A stretch of 64,000 bases of DNA from Lysobacterales bacterium (GTDB taxonomy: Bacteria; Pseudomonadota; Gammaproteobacteria; Xanthomonadales; SZUA-36): positions 143,725 to 207,724 of the forward strand of contig JABDLD010000075.1 in NCBI GenBank assembly GCA_013001885.1, written 5' to 3'. Below, one piece after another: positions 1-6,956 of the stretch (its first letter is position 1; the number at the start of each line of letters is the position of its first letter). The translations under genes and the position numbers were made by a program. Below the pieces are notes generated by a model. That model saw only the letters and a program-made list of their open reading frames with translations, made no database searches and was not told where the DNA came from.

Positions 1-20
1 TTCATTTACCGGGAGGCTGA

Positions 21-311
21 TCAGCCTTCGATGATGGCCATGATGTCGTCTTCGCGCATGACGAGCAGTTCTTCGCCATCCACCTTGACTTCAGTGCCCG
101 AATATTTTCCAAACAGGACGGTATCGCCGGTTTTTACATCCAGTCCGCGCTGTTCGCCGTTGTCGAGAACTTTGCCGTTACCCACGGCCAGAACCTTGCC
201 CCGGATGGGCTTTTCGGCCGCGTTGTCAGGAATCACAATTCCTCCTGCGGACAGTTTTTCTTCCTCTACGCGCTTTACGATCACGCGATCATGCAAAGGA
301 CGAAGTTTCAT
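21..311 (-). CDS. groES: Co-chaperonin GroES (Hsp10)
   Basis: This 96-residue protein is the 10-kDa lid of the GroEL/GroES folding chamber in the cytoplasm. It is full length and opens with the family signature [14 protein letters not shown], has the mobile-loop region around SAGGIVIPD (about residues 20-30) and ends in the conserved [13 protein letters not shown] chose the ATG at 309-311 because the protein begins exactly at the family's usual N terminus and a GGGAG ribosome site lies about 8 bases upstream; the reading frame stays open further upstream but that part is not GroES-like. groEL would be expected to follow on the minus strand, beyond the left edge of the window. A heat-shock promoter is visible at 427-458. 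Confidence 0.97.
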   Translation of the reverse strand: MKLRPLHDRVIVKRVEEEKLSAGGIVIPDNAAEKPIRGKVLAVGNGKVLDNGEQRGLDVKTGDTVLFGKYSGTEVKVDGEELLVMREDDIMAIIEG

Positions 312-426
312 TTCAGAATCTCCCAAAAAATTTATTGTTGGAACGGTTACGCAGGCGGACCCTGTCCCCTGCAACATGCAATTCCTGCAACCCGGCTACC
401 CGCCTTAATTTGCAGTCTGTCGAGCC

Positions 427-458
427 AAATGGGGTTGGCCAATTTTCATTTCAAGGCG
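427..458 (-). promoter_or_regulatory. Putative sigma-32 (RpoH) heat-shock promoter of groES
   Basis: Read on the minus strand there is GCCTTGAA, a 15-base spacer, then CCCCATTT. This matches the RpoH consensus (CTTGAA, 13-17 bases, CCCCATNT) at nearly every position. The -35 element is at 450-456 and the -10 at 427-434, so the transcript would begin near 420 and carry a leader of about 110 bases to the groES start. The placement is what is known for groESL operons in gammaproteobacteria. No competing CIRCE inverted repeat was seen between here and groES. Confidence 0.8.
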
Positions 459-524
459 TAGGCAGATAATGATTGAGAATTTCCGAGGGCTGTCGGGTCA
501 GGATGCGGTAACATTCGCGCCTTG

Positions 525-849
525 ATGCCGGCCACTCACGTCCAATTGAATGAACAGCAAAGCGCCGCGGTGCAGTACACCCGGGGTCCGATGGCAACAG
601 GAAATTCGCCACCTGTTGGACGACGAATACCAGGACACCAATGAAACGCAGTACCAGATGCTGCGGGCCCAGGCAGGACCCGAGGGGCGCCTCACCGCGG
701 TGGGGGACGACGACCAGTTAATTTATGGCTGGCGCGGGGCCCAGCCGGAAAACCTGCAGCAACTCGCGCAGGATATGGAGCGCGACCACGAAAGGTCACG
801 CGAACGGGCCACCACGCACCTGGACAAGTTACGCGAGATGTTCAGCTGA
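525..849 (+). pseudogene. rep: Decayed remnant of rep (ATP-dependent DNA helicase)
   Basis: Three separate pieces of a UvrD/Rep superfamily-1 helicase survive in the correct order. The first is an N terminus in one frame from the ATG at 525 (LNEQQSAAVQYTRGP, about 546-590). The second, in the next frame, is the motif II/III block HLLDDEYQDTNETQYQML...AVGDDDQLIYGWRGAQPENLQQL (about 610-770). The third is a charged tail, HLDKLREMFS, ending at 847-849, that could be the original C terminus. The Walker A segment, motifs IV-VI and most of the 670-residue body are missing, so two large internal deletions and a frameshift are implied. Even the Walker B core differs: DEYQD is preceded by D where a hydrophobic residue is usual, and DDDQS has become DDDQL. 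It is not expected to make a working helicase. Confidence 0.8.
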
Positions 850-855
850 ATGTTG

Positions 856-1197
856 TCAACGGGACTCGCTGTGCTCGGCGCACTGAATGCACAGTAATAC
901 AGTCGGATCAACGGCCAGCCGGGCCGCCGCGATCTCGTCCCCGCATTCCTGGCAATAGCCGTAATCATCCTTTTCCAACCGCTTCAGGGCGGCTTCGATT
1001 TGTAACAATTTTTGCCGGCGCCGCCGACCGGTCTCTTTGGACATCGCCTGTGCCTGCATCGCATCCATTCTGGACAATCGGCCGACCCGCGCCTGGTCCA
1101 GCTCTACGGTCTGTTCCGCTTGGTCGCCGGTCTCCTGTGCCCGCAACAGGGATTGTTTGAGCTCGAGAAGGGCTGTTTTGTGTTTTTCAACGTTCAT
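856..1197 (-). CDS. Small DksA/TraR-family zinc-finger protein
   Basis: A 113-residue cytoplasmic protein with a helical, probably coiled-coil N-terminal half (about residues 3-75) and a C-terminal four-cysteine zinc finger (C82-x2-C85 ... C103-x2-C106) in the context YCQECGDEIAAARL. This is the architecture of small DksA/TraR relatives that enter the RNA polymerase secondary channel; the segment VELDQARVGRLSRMDA is typical of this short subgroup. It is shorter than DksA itself (about 150 residues). The ATG at 1195-1197 was chosen because AGGG lies six bases upstream; an 18-residue longer reading has no such site. It is divergent from the ECF sigma gene, sharing a 77-base intergenic region. 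A role in transcription is inferred from the family; targets are unknown. Confidence 0.85.
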   Translation of the reverse strand: MNVEKHKTALLELKQSLLRAQETGDQAEQTVELDQARVGRLSRMDAMQAQAMSKETGRRRRQKLLQIEAALKRLEKDDYGYCQECGDEIAAARLAVDPTVLLCIQCAEHSESR

Positions 1198-1237
1198 TGG
1201 TGACCCTATGTTATCGCGTCTGCCCGCAGATTGATTT

Positions 1238-1263
1238 GTAACCTTTTTCATTGCACTGCGTTT
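1238..1263 (+). promoter_or_regulatory. Possible ECF-type autoregulatory promoter
   Basis: GTAACC at 1238-1243, a 15-base spacer and CGTTT at 1259-1263 resemble the AAC-containing -35 and CGT-type -10 elements used by many ECF sigma factors, which usually transcribe their own operon. It lies just upstream of the sigma gene. If real, transcription would start around 1270, only a few bases before the proposed ATG at 1275, giving an almost leaderless mRNA. The motif is short and was matched by eye. Confidence 0.35.
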
Positions 1264-1274
1264 ATTCTCCTGAG

Positions 1275-1763
1275 ATGAGCAGAGTATTTCGCGAGTGGGT
1301 TGATGAGTACCAGGACCAGGCGTGGACCCTGGCGCGTTATTTACTCAGGGACCCGTCCGAAGCGGAAGATGCCTGCCAGGAGGCGTTCGTGAAGCTCTGG
1401 CATCATCAGGACTCGATTGATCCTGAAAAGGTCAGGCCCTGGTTAATGAAGGTCACGCGCAACGGGTGTCTGGACCGGCTACGGCGCAGACATCCGACAC
1501 AGGAGCTGCAGGAGTGGCATGAGCCGGAAGCGGTTTCGGGGCCAATGCAGGGTTTGCACCAGCAGGAACTGGGCTCGCGGCTGAAAGCCACGATCAACGG
1601 ATTGAGAGAGCCGTACCGCTCGCTGGTTGTGCTCCGGGATGTCCATCAGCACAGCTACGAGGAAGTAGCGACGGTGCTGGAATTGACCCTTTCGCAGGTG
1701 AAAACCTACCTGCACCGGGCAAGAAAACAGTTGCGGGAGCAACTGGCAGAGGTAAGACCATGA
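1275..1763 (+). CDS. ECF-family RNA polymerase sigma factor
   Basis: A sigma-70 family factor of 162 residues containing only regions 2 and 4. Region 2 runs from about residue 8 to 75 (DQAWTLARYLLRD, DACQEAFVKLW, then RPWLMKVTRNGCLDRLRRR). Region 4 lies at about 105-155 (LREPYRSLVVLRDVHQHSYEEVA followed by the helix-turn-helix LTLSQVKTYLHRARKQL). The start at 1275 gives a typical N terminus; an in-frame ATG at 1251 would add eight residues but would lie inside the putative promoter. No clear ribosome site precedes either start. The next gene overlaps by four bases (ATGA), as is common for sigma/anti-sigma pairs, and the operon continues with two exported DUF4252 proteins. The signal sensed is not evident. 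Confidence 0.9.
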   Translation: MSRVFREWVDEYQDQAWTLARYLLRDPSEAEDACQEAFVKLWHHQDSIDPEKVRPWLMKVTRNGCLDRLRRRHPTQELQEWHEPEAVSGPMQGLHQQELGSRLKATINGLREPYRSLVVLRDVHQHSYEEVATVLELTLSQVKTYLHRARKQLREQLAEVRP

Positions 1764-2203
1764 ATGAACATGACGAAAAACCGGATACTCAAATCGAAAG
1801 CCTTATTGGGCAGCTGACTATCGAAAAGGCGCCGGCAACGCTTTCCGCGCGGCTGCACCGTATTCCCGAAGAGGAAGGCCGCAGGCAGCGCAGCAGAGGG
1901 AAACGTCGGTCCTTGTTGAACTGGGGCCCGCTGCCACGCTGGGCGTTGGCGCCGGCATTCGCTGCGGTGCCTTTGCTGGTGCTTGGCGTGATCATGATGC
2001 AGCCCAAACAGCCTTCAGCCGCTGAAATAGAGCAGGCCCGCCAGGACCTGGCGATTGCGTTCGCTTACCTGGACAAGGTGGGCTACCAGACCGGTCACGA
2101 GATCCAATCCATCCTTGGAGCTGAATTGCGGCACAGCGTCAAGGAGCCCCTTTCCGAACACATGCCTTTCACCAATCAATCCCTCAAGGAGGAAACCACA
2201 TGA
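1760..2203 (+). CDS. Probable membrane-bound anti-sigma factor
   Basis: A 147-residue protein with a charged cytoplasmic N-terminal half (residues 1-58), one membrane segment (about 60-81, WALAPAFAAVPLLVLGVIMM) and a C-terminal extracytoplasmic part of about 65 residues. No zinc-binding HxxxCxxC anti-sigma motif is present. The call as anti-sigma rests on position and layout: it overlaps the ECF sigma gene by four bases and is followed by an ATGA-coupled exported protein. Residues 88-107 (AEIEQARQDLAIAFAYLDKV) form an amphipathic helix. It could instead be a structural partner of the DUF4252 proteins. Confidence 0.6.
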   Translation: MNEHDEKPDTQIESLIGQLTIEKAPATLSARLHRIPEEEGRRQRSRGKRRSLLNWGPLPRWALAPAFAAVPLLVLGVIMMQPKQPSAAEIEQARQDLAIAFAYLDKVGYQTGHEIQSILGAELRHSVKEPLSEHMPFTNQSLKEETT

Positions 2204-2754
2204 AATATTCAATCATCAGAAAATTGGCGGCCGCGTGCCTGACCGTTCTGGTCGCGCTGCCGGTGATGGCGCAGGAAGACGCACTCAAGGATTTTCCCGG
2301 CTACGTTGATTTTGGCGAACTGAGCAGCGTATTCGGCGACCCGACCGTGCAGATTTCGGTGGGCGAGTCGCTGCTGGGCCTGGTGGGCTCACTCAGCGCA
2401 AGCGAAGATCCGGAGGCCGCTGAACTGTTCAAGCGTTTGAATGGCGTGCGGGTCAATGTATTCGAGACCGACGGTATGGCCGACGGCGCCGTTGACCTGG
2501 TCAAGGATGTCTCGTCGACGCTCAGTAATCGCGGCTGGGAATCCGTGGTAACCGTGAATTCCGATGACGAGCAGGTGCGGATTTTCATGAAGATCAACGG
2601 CAACCAGGTCGAGGGCATAACCGTGATGGCGGTGGAAGCAACCGAGGCGGTTTTTGTGAACGTCATTGGCAGCATCGATCCCGAAGAGCTGGGTAAAGTG
2701 ATGGAGAATTTCGATATCGACATTAACGGAAACGACGAAAATGACGCGGAGTAA
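2200..2754 (+). CDS. Exported DUF4252-family protein
   Basis: A 184-residue protein with a clear Sec signal peptide (KLAAACLTVLVALPVMAQ, cleavage after about residue 24), so it is predicted to be periplasmic. The body matches the DUF4252 pattern: a GYVDFGELSS segment, a conserved LNGVRVNVFETDG strand-turn, and a C-terminal half rich in beta strands (VRIFMKINGNQVEGITVM, EAVFVNVIGSIDPEELGKVM). The C terminus is acidic. It starts within the stop region of the putative anti-sigma gene (ATGA) and overlaps the next DUF4252 gene by 14 bases, so the whole set should be co-expressed under the ECF sigma factor. DUF4252 proteins have no established biochemical activity that I know of. Confidence 0.8.
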   Translation: MKYSIIRKLAAACLTVLVALPVMAQEDALKDFPGYVDFGELSSVFGDPTVQISVGESLLGLVGSLSASEDPEAAELFKRLNGVRVNVFETDGMADGAVDLVKDVSSTLSNRGWESVVTVNSDDEQVRIFMKINGNQVEGITVMAVEATEAVFVNVIGSIDPEELGKVMENFDIDINGNDENDAE

Positions 2755-3322
2755 TCTGCAGCCGCGAAGCCGGGCGCTGCGATGGCTGGCTGTTGCCAGC
2801 CTGAGCCTGGCGCTCATGGCCTGCGGGCTGACCGCGCCGCGCAGTAACGCAGGCTTTGCTGATCTTGGATCACTCGGCATACGCGATACGGACCAGGTGA
2901 TGACCCTGTCGATCGGGCCTTCTCTGCTGCGTTTCGCTGCGAGCCACGTCGATGACGATCCCGAAGTCCAGGACCTGTTGAAAAGCCTGGATGGCATCCG
3001 CATCCGGATTTATGAAATAGACGGTGACGCCGCCCGGGTCGCCGCACAGATGGACAGCATGAGCCTTCGTCTGCAGGACGGCGGCTGGGAGCCGGTGATG
3101 CTGGTTCGCGGAGAAAACGAGACAACCCATATGTTGCTGCGCACCGAAAACGGTCGAATTTGCGGGCTTACGGTGCTGGTATCAGACGGCGATCAGGAGG
3201 CCGTCATTGTAAACCTCATGGGGCGGATCAAGCCCGGCCAATTCAGTGACGTCATGGTGGCGCTCGATGTCGACTCTTCGGGCGTGGGGAGTATCGAGCC
3301 GGCTGATACCGAAGAGGGCTGA
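2741..3322 (+). CDS. DUF4252-family lipoprotein, paralogue of the preceding gene
   Basis: A 193-residue protein with a type II signal peptide; the lipobox LALMAC places the lipid-modified cysteine near residue 28. The mature part aligns by eye with its upstream neighbour throughout: both have the strand LDGIRIRIYEIDG / LNGVRVNVFETDG, a GGWEPVMLVR / RGWESVVTVN segment, and the AVIVNLMGRIKPGQF / AVFVNVIGSIDPEEL tail. Tandem duplication followed by a change of export signal is therefore likely, giving one soluble and one membrane-anchored form. It overlaps the previous gene by 14 bases. Residues after the lipobox (GLTAPRSN) lack an Asp at +2, which is compatible with outer-membrane sorting. Confidence 0.8.
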   Translation: MTRSNLQPRSRALRWLAVASLSLALMACGLTAPRSNAGFADLGSLGIRDTDQVMTLSIGPSLLRFAASHVDDDPEVQDLLKSLDGIRIRIYEIDGDAARVAAQMDSMSLRLQDGGWEPVMLVRGENETTHMLLRTENGRICGLTVLVSDGDQEAVIVNLMGRIKPGQFSDVMVALDVDSSGVGSIEPADTEEG

Positions 3323-3430
3323 CCTGGGCCCGCTCCGAAAGTCACGCCAGCCGCCGTGGCAATTGAGTCGCCGGCCGGGCGGCGTCAGATAGAAGTTGAA
3401 AAATCCCGCATCCGGAGCCAGACTCGGCGG

Positions 3431-3853
3431 ATGCGTCACTTCCTGATTCTGGTCACCATTCTCATCTGCAGTTCCTGCATCGCCCAGGATCCCTATGTTG
3501 TTCTCAAGGGCGAACCGTTCACGGTTGAACTCGCCGAGACGCGTGAGAAGCAGGCCCTGGGTTTGATGTTTCGCGATAGCATGCCGGAAGACCACGGCAT
3601 GCTGTTTGTGTTTCCGGGCGAAGCGAGAAGAAGCTTCTGGATGAAAAACACGCGAATACCTCTCGACATATTTTACTTTGACGAGAATCTTGCCCTGGTC
3701 AGCGTTGCCGAAAATGCCGTGCCCTGCCGCACCAGGCAATGCCCGGCCTATCCAAGCAAAGCGCCGGCAAAGTTCGTGTTGGAACTCAACGCGGGGAAGG
3801 CGGCTGAGCTCGATGTGCGGGCAGGAGACCTACTCGAACTTCATCTGGATTGA
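3431..3853 (+). CDS. DUF192-family exported protein
   Basis: A 140-residue protein with an N-terminal signal sequence (MRHFLILVTILICSSCIAQ) that could also be read as a lipoprotein signal ending at the cysteine of SSC. The remainder is a standard DUF192 domain: FTVELAETREKQALGLMFRDSMPEDHGMLFVF, then FWMKNTRIPLDIFYFD and the CP..YPSKAPAKFVLELNAG block. The domain is widespread in bacteria and archaea and its biochemical role is unknown to me. The ATG at 3431 was preferred over an in-frame upstream ATG at 3356 because the signal peptide begins there. It lies 108 bases after the DUF4252 operon and may or may not be part of it. Confidence 0.8.
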   Translation: MRHFLILVTILICSSCIAQDPYVVLKGEPFTVELAETREKQALGLMFRDSMPEDHGMLFVFPGEARRSFWMKNTRIPLDIFYFDENLALVSVAENAVPCRTRQCPAYPSKAPAKFVLELNAGKAAELDVRAGDLLELHLD

Positions 3854-3959
3854 AGTTCTGGTTGAGTTTGATGTTAAAGTAGAACGGGCTGGGCACTTTG
3901 GGTTCCTTTGGAAAATTCGGGGTGCGGATTGTTAACTTGGTTAAAAAAGAGGAAAAAAC

Positions 3960-4289
3960 ATGGCTGGTAAATTTGTTGTTTTCAAAGGTAAGAATGGCGA
4001 GGATTATTTCAGGCTGAAAGCCGGAAACGGTGAGGTCATTCTCTCCAGCGAAGGGTACAAGTCCCGCAAATCCTGTGAAAATGGAATTGCATCGGTTCGC
4101 AAAAACTCGCAGGATGAAGGCCGCTTCGAAGTCAAAACGGCCAAAGACGGGCGCGAATATTTCATTCTTAAGGCCGGTAACGGGCAGGAAATTGGACGCA
4201 GCCAGATGTACAAATCAAGCAGTGGCTGCAGAAACGGAATGAAATCGGTGGCCAAAAATGCCGCAGATGCGAGGGTGGTTGAAGAATAG
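3960..4289 (+). CDS. YegP-family protein with two DUF1508 repeats
   Basis: A small 109-residue cytoplasmic protein built of two copies of the roughly 50-residue DUF1508 unit. The first (about residues 2-50) reads KFVVFKGKNGEDYFRLKAGN ... GYKSRKSCENGIASVRKN; the second (about 54-104) reads RFEVKTAKDGREYFILKAGN ... MYKSSSGCRNGMKSVAKN. This is the size and duplication of E. coli YegP. The ribosome site AGAGGA lies six bases before the ATG. A strong intrinsic terminator follows at 4312-4334, so it is probably a single-gene unit. The function of the family is not established. Confidence 0.88.
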   Translation: MAGKFVVFKGKNGEDYFRLKAGNGEVILSSEGYKSRKSCENGIASVRKNSQDEGRFEVKTAKDGREYFILKAGNGQEIGRSQMYKSSSGCRNGMKSVAKNAADARVVEE

Positions 4290-4311
4290 CCTCCGCGCAA
4301 AATAAAGAAAA

Positions 4312-4334
4312 AGCGGGCCTCGGCCCGCTTTTTT
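4312..4334 (+). terminator. Rho-independent terminator after the DUF1508 gene
   Basis: A perfect eight-base stem AGCGGGCC / GGCCCGCT with a two-base spacer is followed by five T residues. It sits 23 bases after the DUF1508 stop and just before the phosphoesterase start at 4356, so the two genes are likely transcribed separately. Confidence 0.9.
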
Positions 4335-4355
4335 CGTTACCAATCAGCCGGAACC

Positions 4356-5114
4356 ATGTCGAGCCGCACCACCTCTCTGAAAATCCTGCAACTCAGCGAC
4401 GCTCATCTTTCAGCTGATTGCGCTGCCGACTACCGGGGACAAAATGCAGAGCAAAACCTCGAGAGGCTGATTCCACGGGCAAAAGGCTGGAAGCCGGACT
4501 GCCTGCTGCTGACCGGGGACATCAGTGAGGACGCCAGCCCCGCATCCTATCAACGAATTGCAGCCAGGCTGAAATGCCTGTCCGTGCCGGTATTGGCCCT
4601 GCCGGGAAACCATGATGATCCGGATGAAATGAGGAAACATTTCCCGCAAGGGCCATGGCGCGGCCCGCTCGCGTACGAGGCCGGACCCTGGCTGCTCATT
4701 CTGATGGATTCCACCACCCGCGGCAGCATTTCAGGTTCGATCAGCCAACAGGCGCTGGACCAGATGGATCTGCTGGTTGAAAGGAGTTCCGCGAAACACG
4801 TCCTGCTCGGGCTTCATCATCAGCCGGTGTCAGTCAATGCGCCCTGGATTGATCGGTATGGACTGCGGGATTCGGAACGGCTGTTCGAGCGGCTGGACCG
4901 GACCGACCGGCTTCGCTGCATTGTCTGGGGTCACGTCCACCATGATTTTCAATCCACGCGCAAGGGCGTGTTGTTGCTGGGCGCGCCTTCCACCGTGGCC
5001 AACAGCCTGCCGGGCACCGAGCGTTTTTCCCTGGACCCTGCGGGGCCTGCCTGTCGCTGGCTCAAGCTGGGTGCGCACGGCTCGGTGGCAACCGGAATTC
5101 TGCGAAGAAGTTAA
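4356..5114 (+). CDS. Calcineurin-like metallophosphoesterase, CpdA-like
   Basis: A 252-residue cytoplasmic metallophosphoesterase. All metal-binding motifs of the fold are present in order: D-A-H in LQLSDAHLS (residues 12-20), GDISED (about 54), GNHDDP (about 86), a histidine in LGLHHQP (about 151) and GHVHHD (about 193). Length and motif spacing match the class III cAMP phosphodiesterase CpdA, which hydrolyses 3',5'-cAMP, and the HH-rich pattern fits. Substrate cannot be proven from sequence because the family also includes other cyclic-nucleotide and phosphodiester hydrolases. The stop overlaps the stop of the convergent PspC-like gene by four bases. Confidence 0.82.
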   Translation: MSSRTTSLKILQLSDAHLSADCAADYRGQNAEQNLERLIPRAKGWKPDCLLLTGDISEDASPASYQRIAARLKCLSVPVLALPGNHDDPDEMRKHFPQGPWRGPLAYEAGPWLLILMDSTTRGSISGSISQQALDQMDLLVERSSAKHVLLGLHHQPVSVNAPWIDRYGLRDSERLFERLDRTDRLRCIVWGHVHHDFQSTRKGVLLLGAPSTVANSLPGTERFSLDPAGPACRWLKLGAHGSVATGILRRS

Positions 5115-5308
5115 TCCTCCGTCGGTAAAACGAGCCAGAGGATCAGATAGACAATGATTCCCGGGAAAGCGGCAGAAAACACGGAGAGCAGCACGTAGGC
5201 AACCCGGGTTGCGGTCACCGACCAGCCGAAGTGGCGGGCGATGCCCGCGCAGACGCCGGCGATCATCGAATCTCGGCTCGAGCGTTTGATTCCACCTTTT
5301 TCGTTCAT
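5111..5308 (-). CDS. PspC-domain small membrane protein
   Basis: A 65-residue protein consisting of a single PspC domain: a basic N terminus (KRSSRDSMIAGVCAGIARHFG) followed by a membrane region (ATRVAYVLLSVFSAAFPGIIVYLILWLVLP) that could form one long or two short helices. In phage-shock systems PspC acts as an inner-membrane signal transducer with PspA and PspB. Neither pspA nor pspB is nearby, so this is a solo PspC-domain protein, a common situation. It is convergent with the phosphoesterase gene, overlapping by four bases. Confidence 0.85.
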   Translation of the reverse strand: MNEKGGIKRSSRDSMIAGVCAGIARHFGWSVTATRVAYVLLSVFSAAFPGIIVYLILWLVLPTED

Positions 5309-5383
5309 CGGCCTCGCCCGTGTCGTTGTTGTCCAATGATTAGAATAGCGTATACGGAATCAAGATTCCGGATCGGCGCGATG

Positions 5384-5563
5384 TCAGATTTCGATCATTT
5401 CGAAATCTTCCTTGCCGGCGCCACAGTCCGGGCACACCCAGAACTCGGGAACATCCTCCCAGCGCGTGCCCGGAGCCAGCCCTTCTTCCGGCGCACCTTG
5501 TTCTTCCTCATAAACCCATCCGCAAATGATACACATCCAACTCTTGTAGCTTTTCTCGTTCAA
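5384..5563 (-). CDS. Rubredoxin
   Basis: An electron carrier of about 59 residues that binds one iron through four cysteines: CIIC (residues 11-14) and CPDC (44-47), with the family-typical [24 protein letters not shown] between them and the acidic [10 protein letters not shown] end. I propose a TTG start at 5561-5563 because GGGAAGG sits about eight bases upstream and the protein then has the usual rubredoxin length. The frame remains open to an ATG at 5600-5602, which would add 13 residues ([12 protein letters not shown]...) but has no visible ribosome site and would overlap the region around the hemL start. It is divergent from hemL. In pseudomonads rubredoxin serves alkane hydroxylation, but no such genes are nearby. 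Confidence 0.9.
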   Translation of the reverse strand: MNEKSYKSWMCIICGWVYEEEQGAPEEGLAPGTRWEDVPEFWVCPDCGAGKEDFEMIEI

Positions 5564-5613
5564 TTTTTTTACCTTCCCGAAAAAAGTGGTGTAGTTTGCC
5601 ATACAATACCGCC

Positions 5614-6894
5614 ATGAGCAGCAGCAAAGAACTTATTTCCCGGGCCCGGAAATTCATACCGGGCGGTGTCAATTCTCCTGTGCGTGCTTTCAACGGGGTC
5701 GGCGGCGACCCGGTTTTCTTCGATCGCGCACTGGGAGCGCTCCTTTATGATGTCGATGGACGCGCCTATATCGATTACGTGGGTTCATGGGGGCCGATGA
5801 TCACGGGCCACGCCCACCCGGAGATTATTTCTGCGGTGCAGGAAGCCGCCGCCAAAGGTCTGAGTTTCGGCGCACCCTGTCCCGCCGAAGTCGAGATGGC
5901 CGAGCGCCTGTGCTCCATCGTACCGGGCATGGACATGGTGCGGATGGTCAATTCGGGCACGGAAGCCACGATGAGTGCTATCCGGGTCGCCCGGGCCGCC
6001 ACCGGCCGTGATCTGATCATCAAGTTCGAGGGCTGCTACCACGGCCACGCAGACAGCTTCCTGGTAAAGGCCGGCAGCGGAGCGCTGACGCTGGGTGTTC
6101 CGAATTCGCCCGGGGTCCCTGCGGCGGTTGCTGACCTCACGCTTACCCTGCCTTACAACGATCTGACGGCAGTGCTTGAATGCCTGGCGGCGCGGGGAAC
6201 GGATGTCGCGGCGATCATCGTGGAGCCGGTGACTGGCAACATGAACTGCATACCGCCGCTTGACGGCTACCTGGAAGGCTTGCGCTCCGTCTGCGATGAG
6301 CACGGCTGCCTGTTGATTTTCGACGAAGTGATGACCGGATTCCGGGTCGCGCTTCAGGGTGCGCAGGGCCTGTATGGGATTACCCCCGACCTGTCCACCT
6401 TCGGCAAAGTCATCGGGGGCGGGATGCCGGTCGGCGCATTCGGCGGAAAACGCGAATTCATGGAATTGGTCGCACCTAGCGGGCCGGTTTACCAGGCGGG
6501 TACGCTGTCGGGTAACCCGGTGGCCATGGCTGCAGGCCTGGCCAACCTGGGGTTGATCACGCAAGACGGGTTCTTTGAAAACCTGACCGCGAAAACAGCC
6601 AGGCTGGTCAACGGAATCCAGAAGGCGGCTGATCAGGCGGGCGTTCCGGTGCACACCACTCAGGTCGGCGGCATGTTCGGGCTGTTTTTTACCGGCGCTG
6701 AACGGGTGGTGAATTTTGCCGAAGCCGGCCATTGCGATGTCGCGGCGTTCAGAAAGTTTTTTCACCTGATGCTGGAGCGCGGCATCTACCTGGCGCCCTC
6801 AGCATTTGAAGCGGGCTTTGTGTCGTCTGCACATACCGACGAACATATTGACGCCACCATCAGCGCCGCGCAGGAATCGTTCAGCCAGATTTGA
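5614..6894 (+). CDS. hemL: Glutamate-1-semialdehyde 2,1-aminomutase
   Basis: A PLP-dependent class III aminotransferase that converts glutamate-1-semialdehyde to 5-aminolevulinate, the C5-pathway entry to haem. It has about 426 residues, normal for HemL. Motifs include [13 protein letters not shown] at the N terminus, [31 protein letters not shown] (PLP phosphate contact), [25 protein letters not shown], and the PLP lysine in [19 protein letters not shown] take the ATG at 5614; a TTG six codons upstream (5596) is also possible. It is divergent from the rubredoxin gene, with overlapping alternative 5' ends, and followed by a 62-base gap to the convergent SDR gene. Confidence 0.97.
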   Translation: MSSSKELISRARKFIPGGVNSPVRAFNGVGGDPVFFDRALGALLYDVDGRAYIDYVGSWGPMITGHAHPEIISAVQEAAAKGLSFGAPCPAEVEMAERLCSIVPGMDMVRMVNSGTEATMSAIRVARAATGRDLIIKFEGCYHGHADSFLVKAGSGALTLGVPNSPGVPAAVADLTLTLPYNDLTAVLECLAARGTDVAAIIVEPVTGNMNCIPPLDGYLEGLRSVCDEHGCLLIFDEVMTGFRVALQGAQGLYGITPDLSTFGKVIGGGMPVGAFGGKREFMELVAPSGPVYQAGTLSGNPVAMAAGLANLGLITQDGFFENLTAKTARLVNGIQKAADQAGVPVHTTQVGGMFGLFFTGAERVVNFAEAGHCDVAAFRKFFHLMLERGIYLAPSAFEAGFVSSAHTDEHIDATISAAQESFSQI

Positions 6895-6956
6895 CTTCAG
6901 AGTTTTATCCGTGAGGTTAAACCGGCTGCCTCCCCGCGCCGCACCGGCCTGTCCTG

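Noticed and set aside
1..5. An ATG on the minus strand at 3-5 as the start of groEL
   Set aside because: The codon is only 15 bases after the groES stop, no ribosome site precedes it, and only two following bases are in the window. groEL is expected here but cannot be supported.
31..408. Plus-strand frame opposite groES
   Set aside because: It is the antisense shadow of groES with no recognisable domain.
498..695. Minus-strand reading frame opposite the rep remnant
   Set aside because: No family resemblance and no ribosome site; it is the antisense of helicase-derived sequence.
1238..1263. Regulation of the divergent DksA-like gene by the same ECF promoter
   Set aside because: The motif is oriented only toward the sigma gene; nothing comparable was seen on the other strand.
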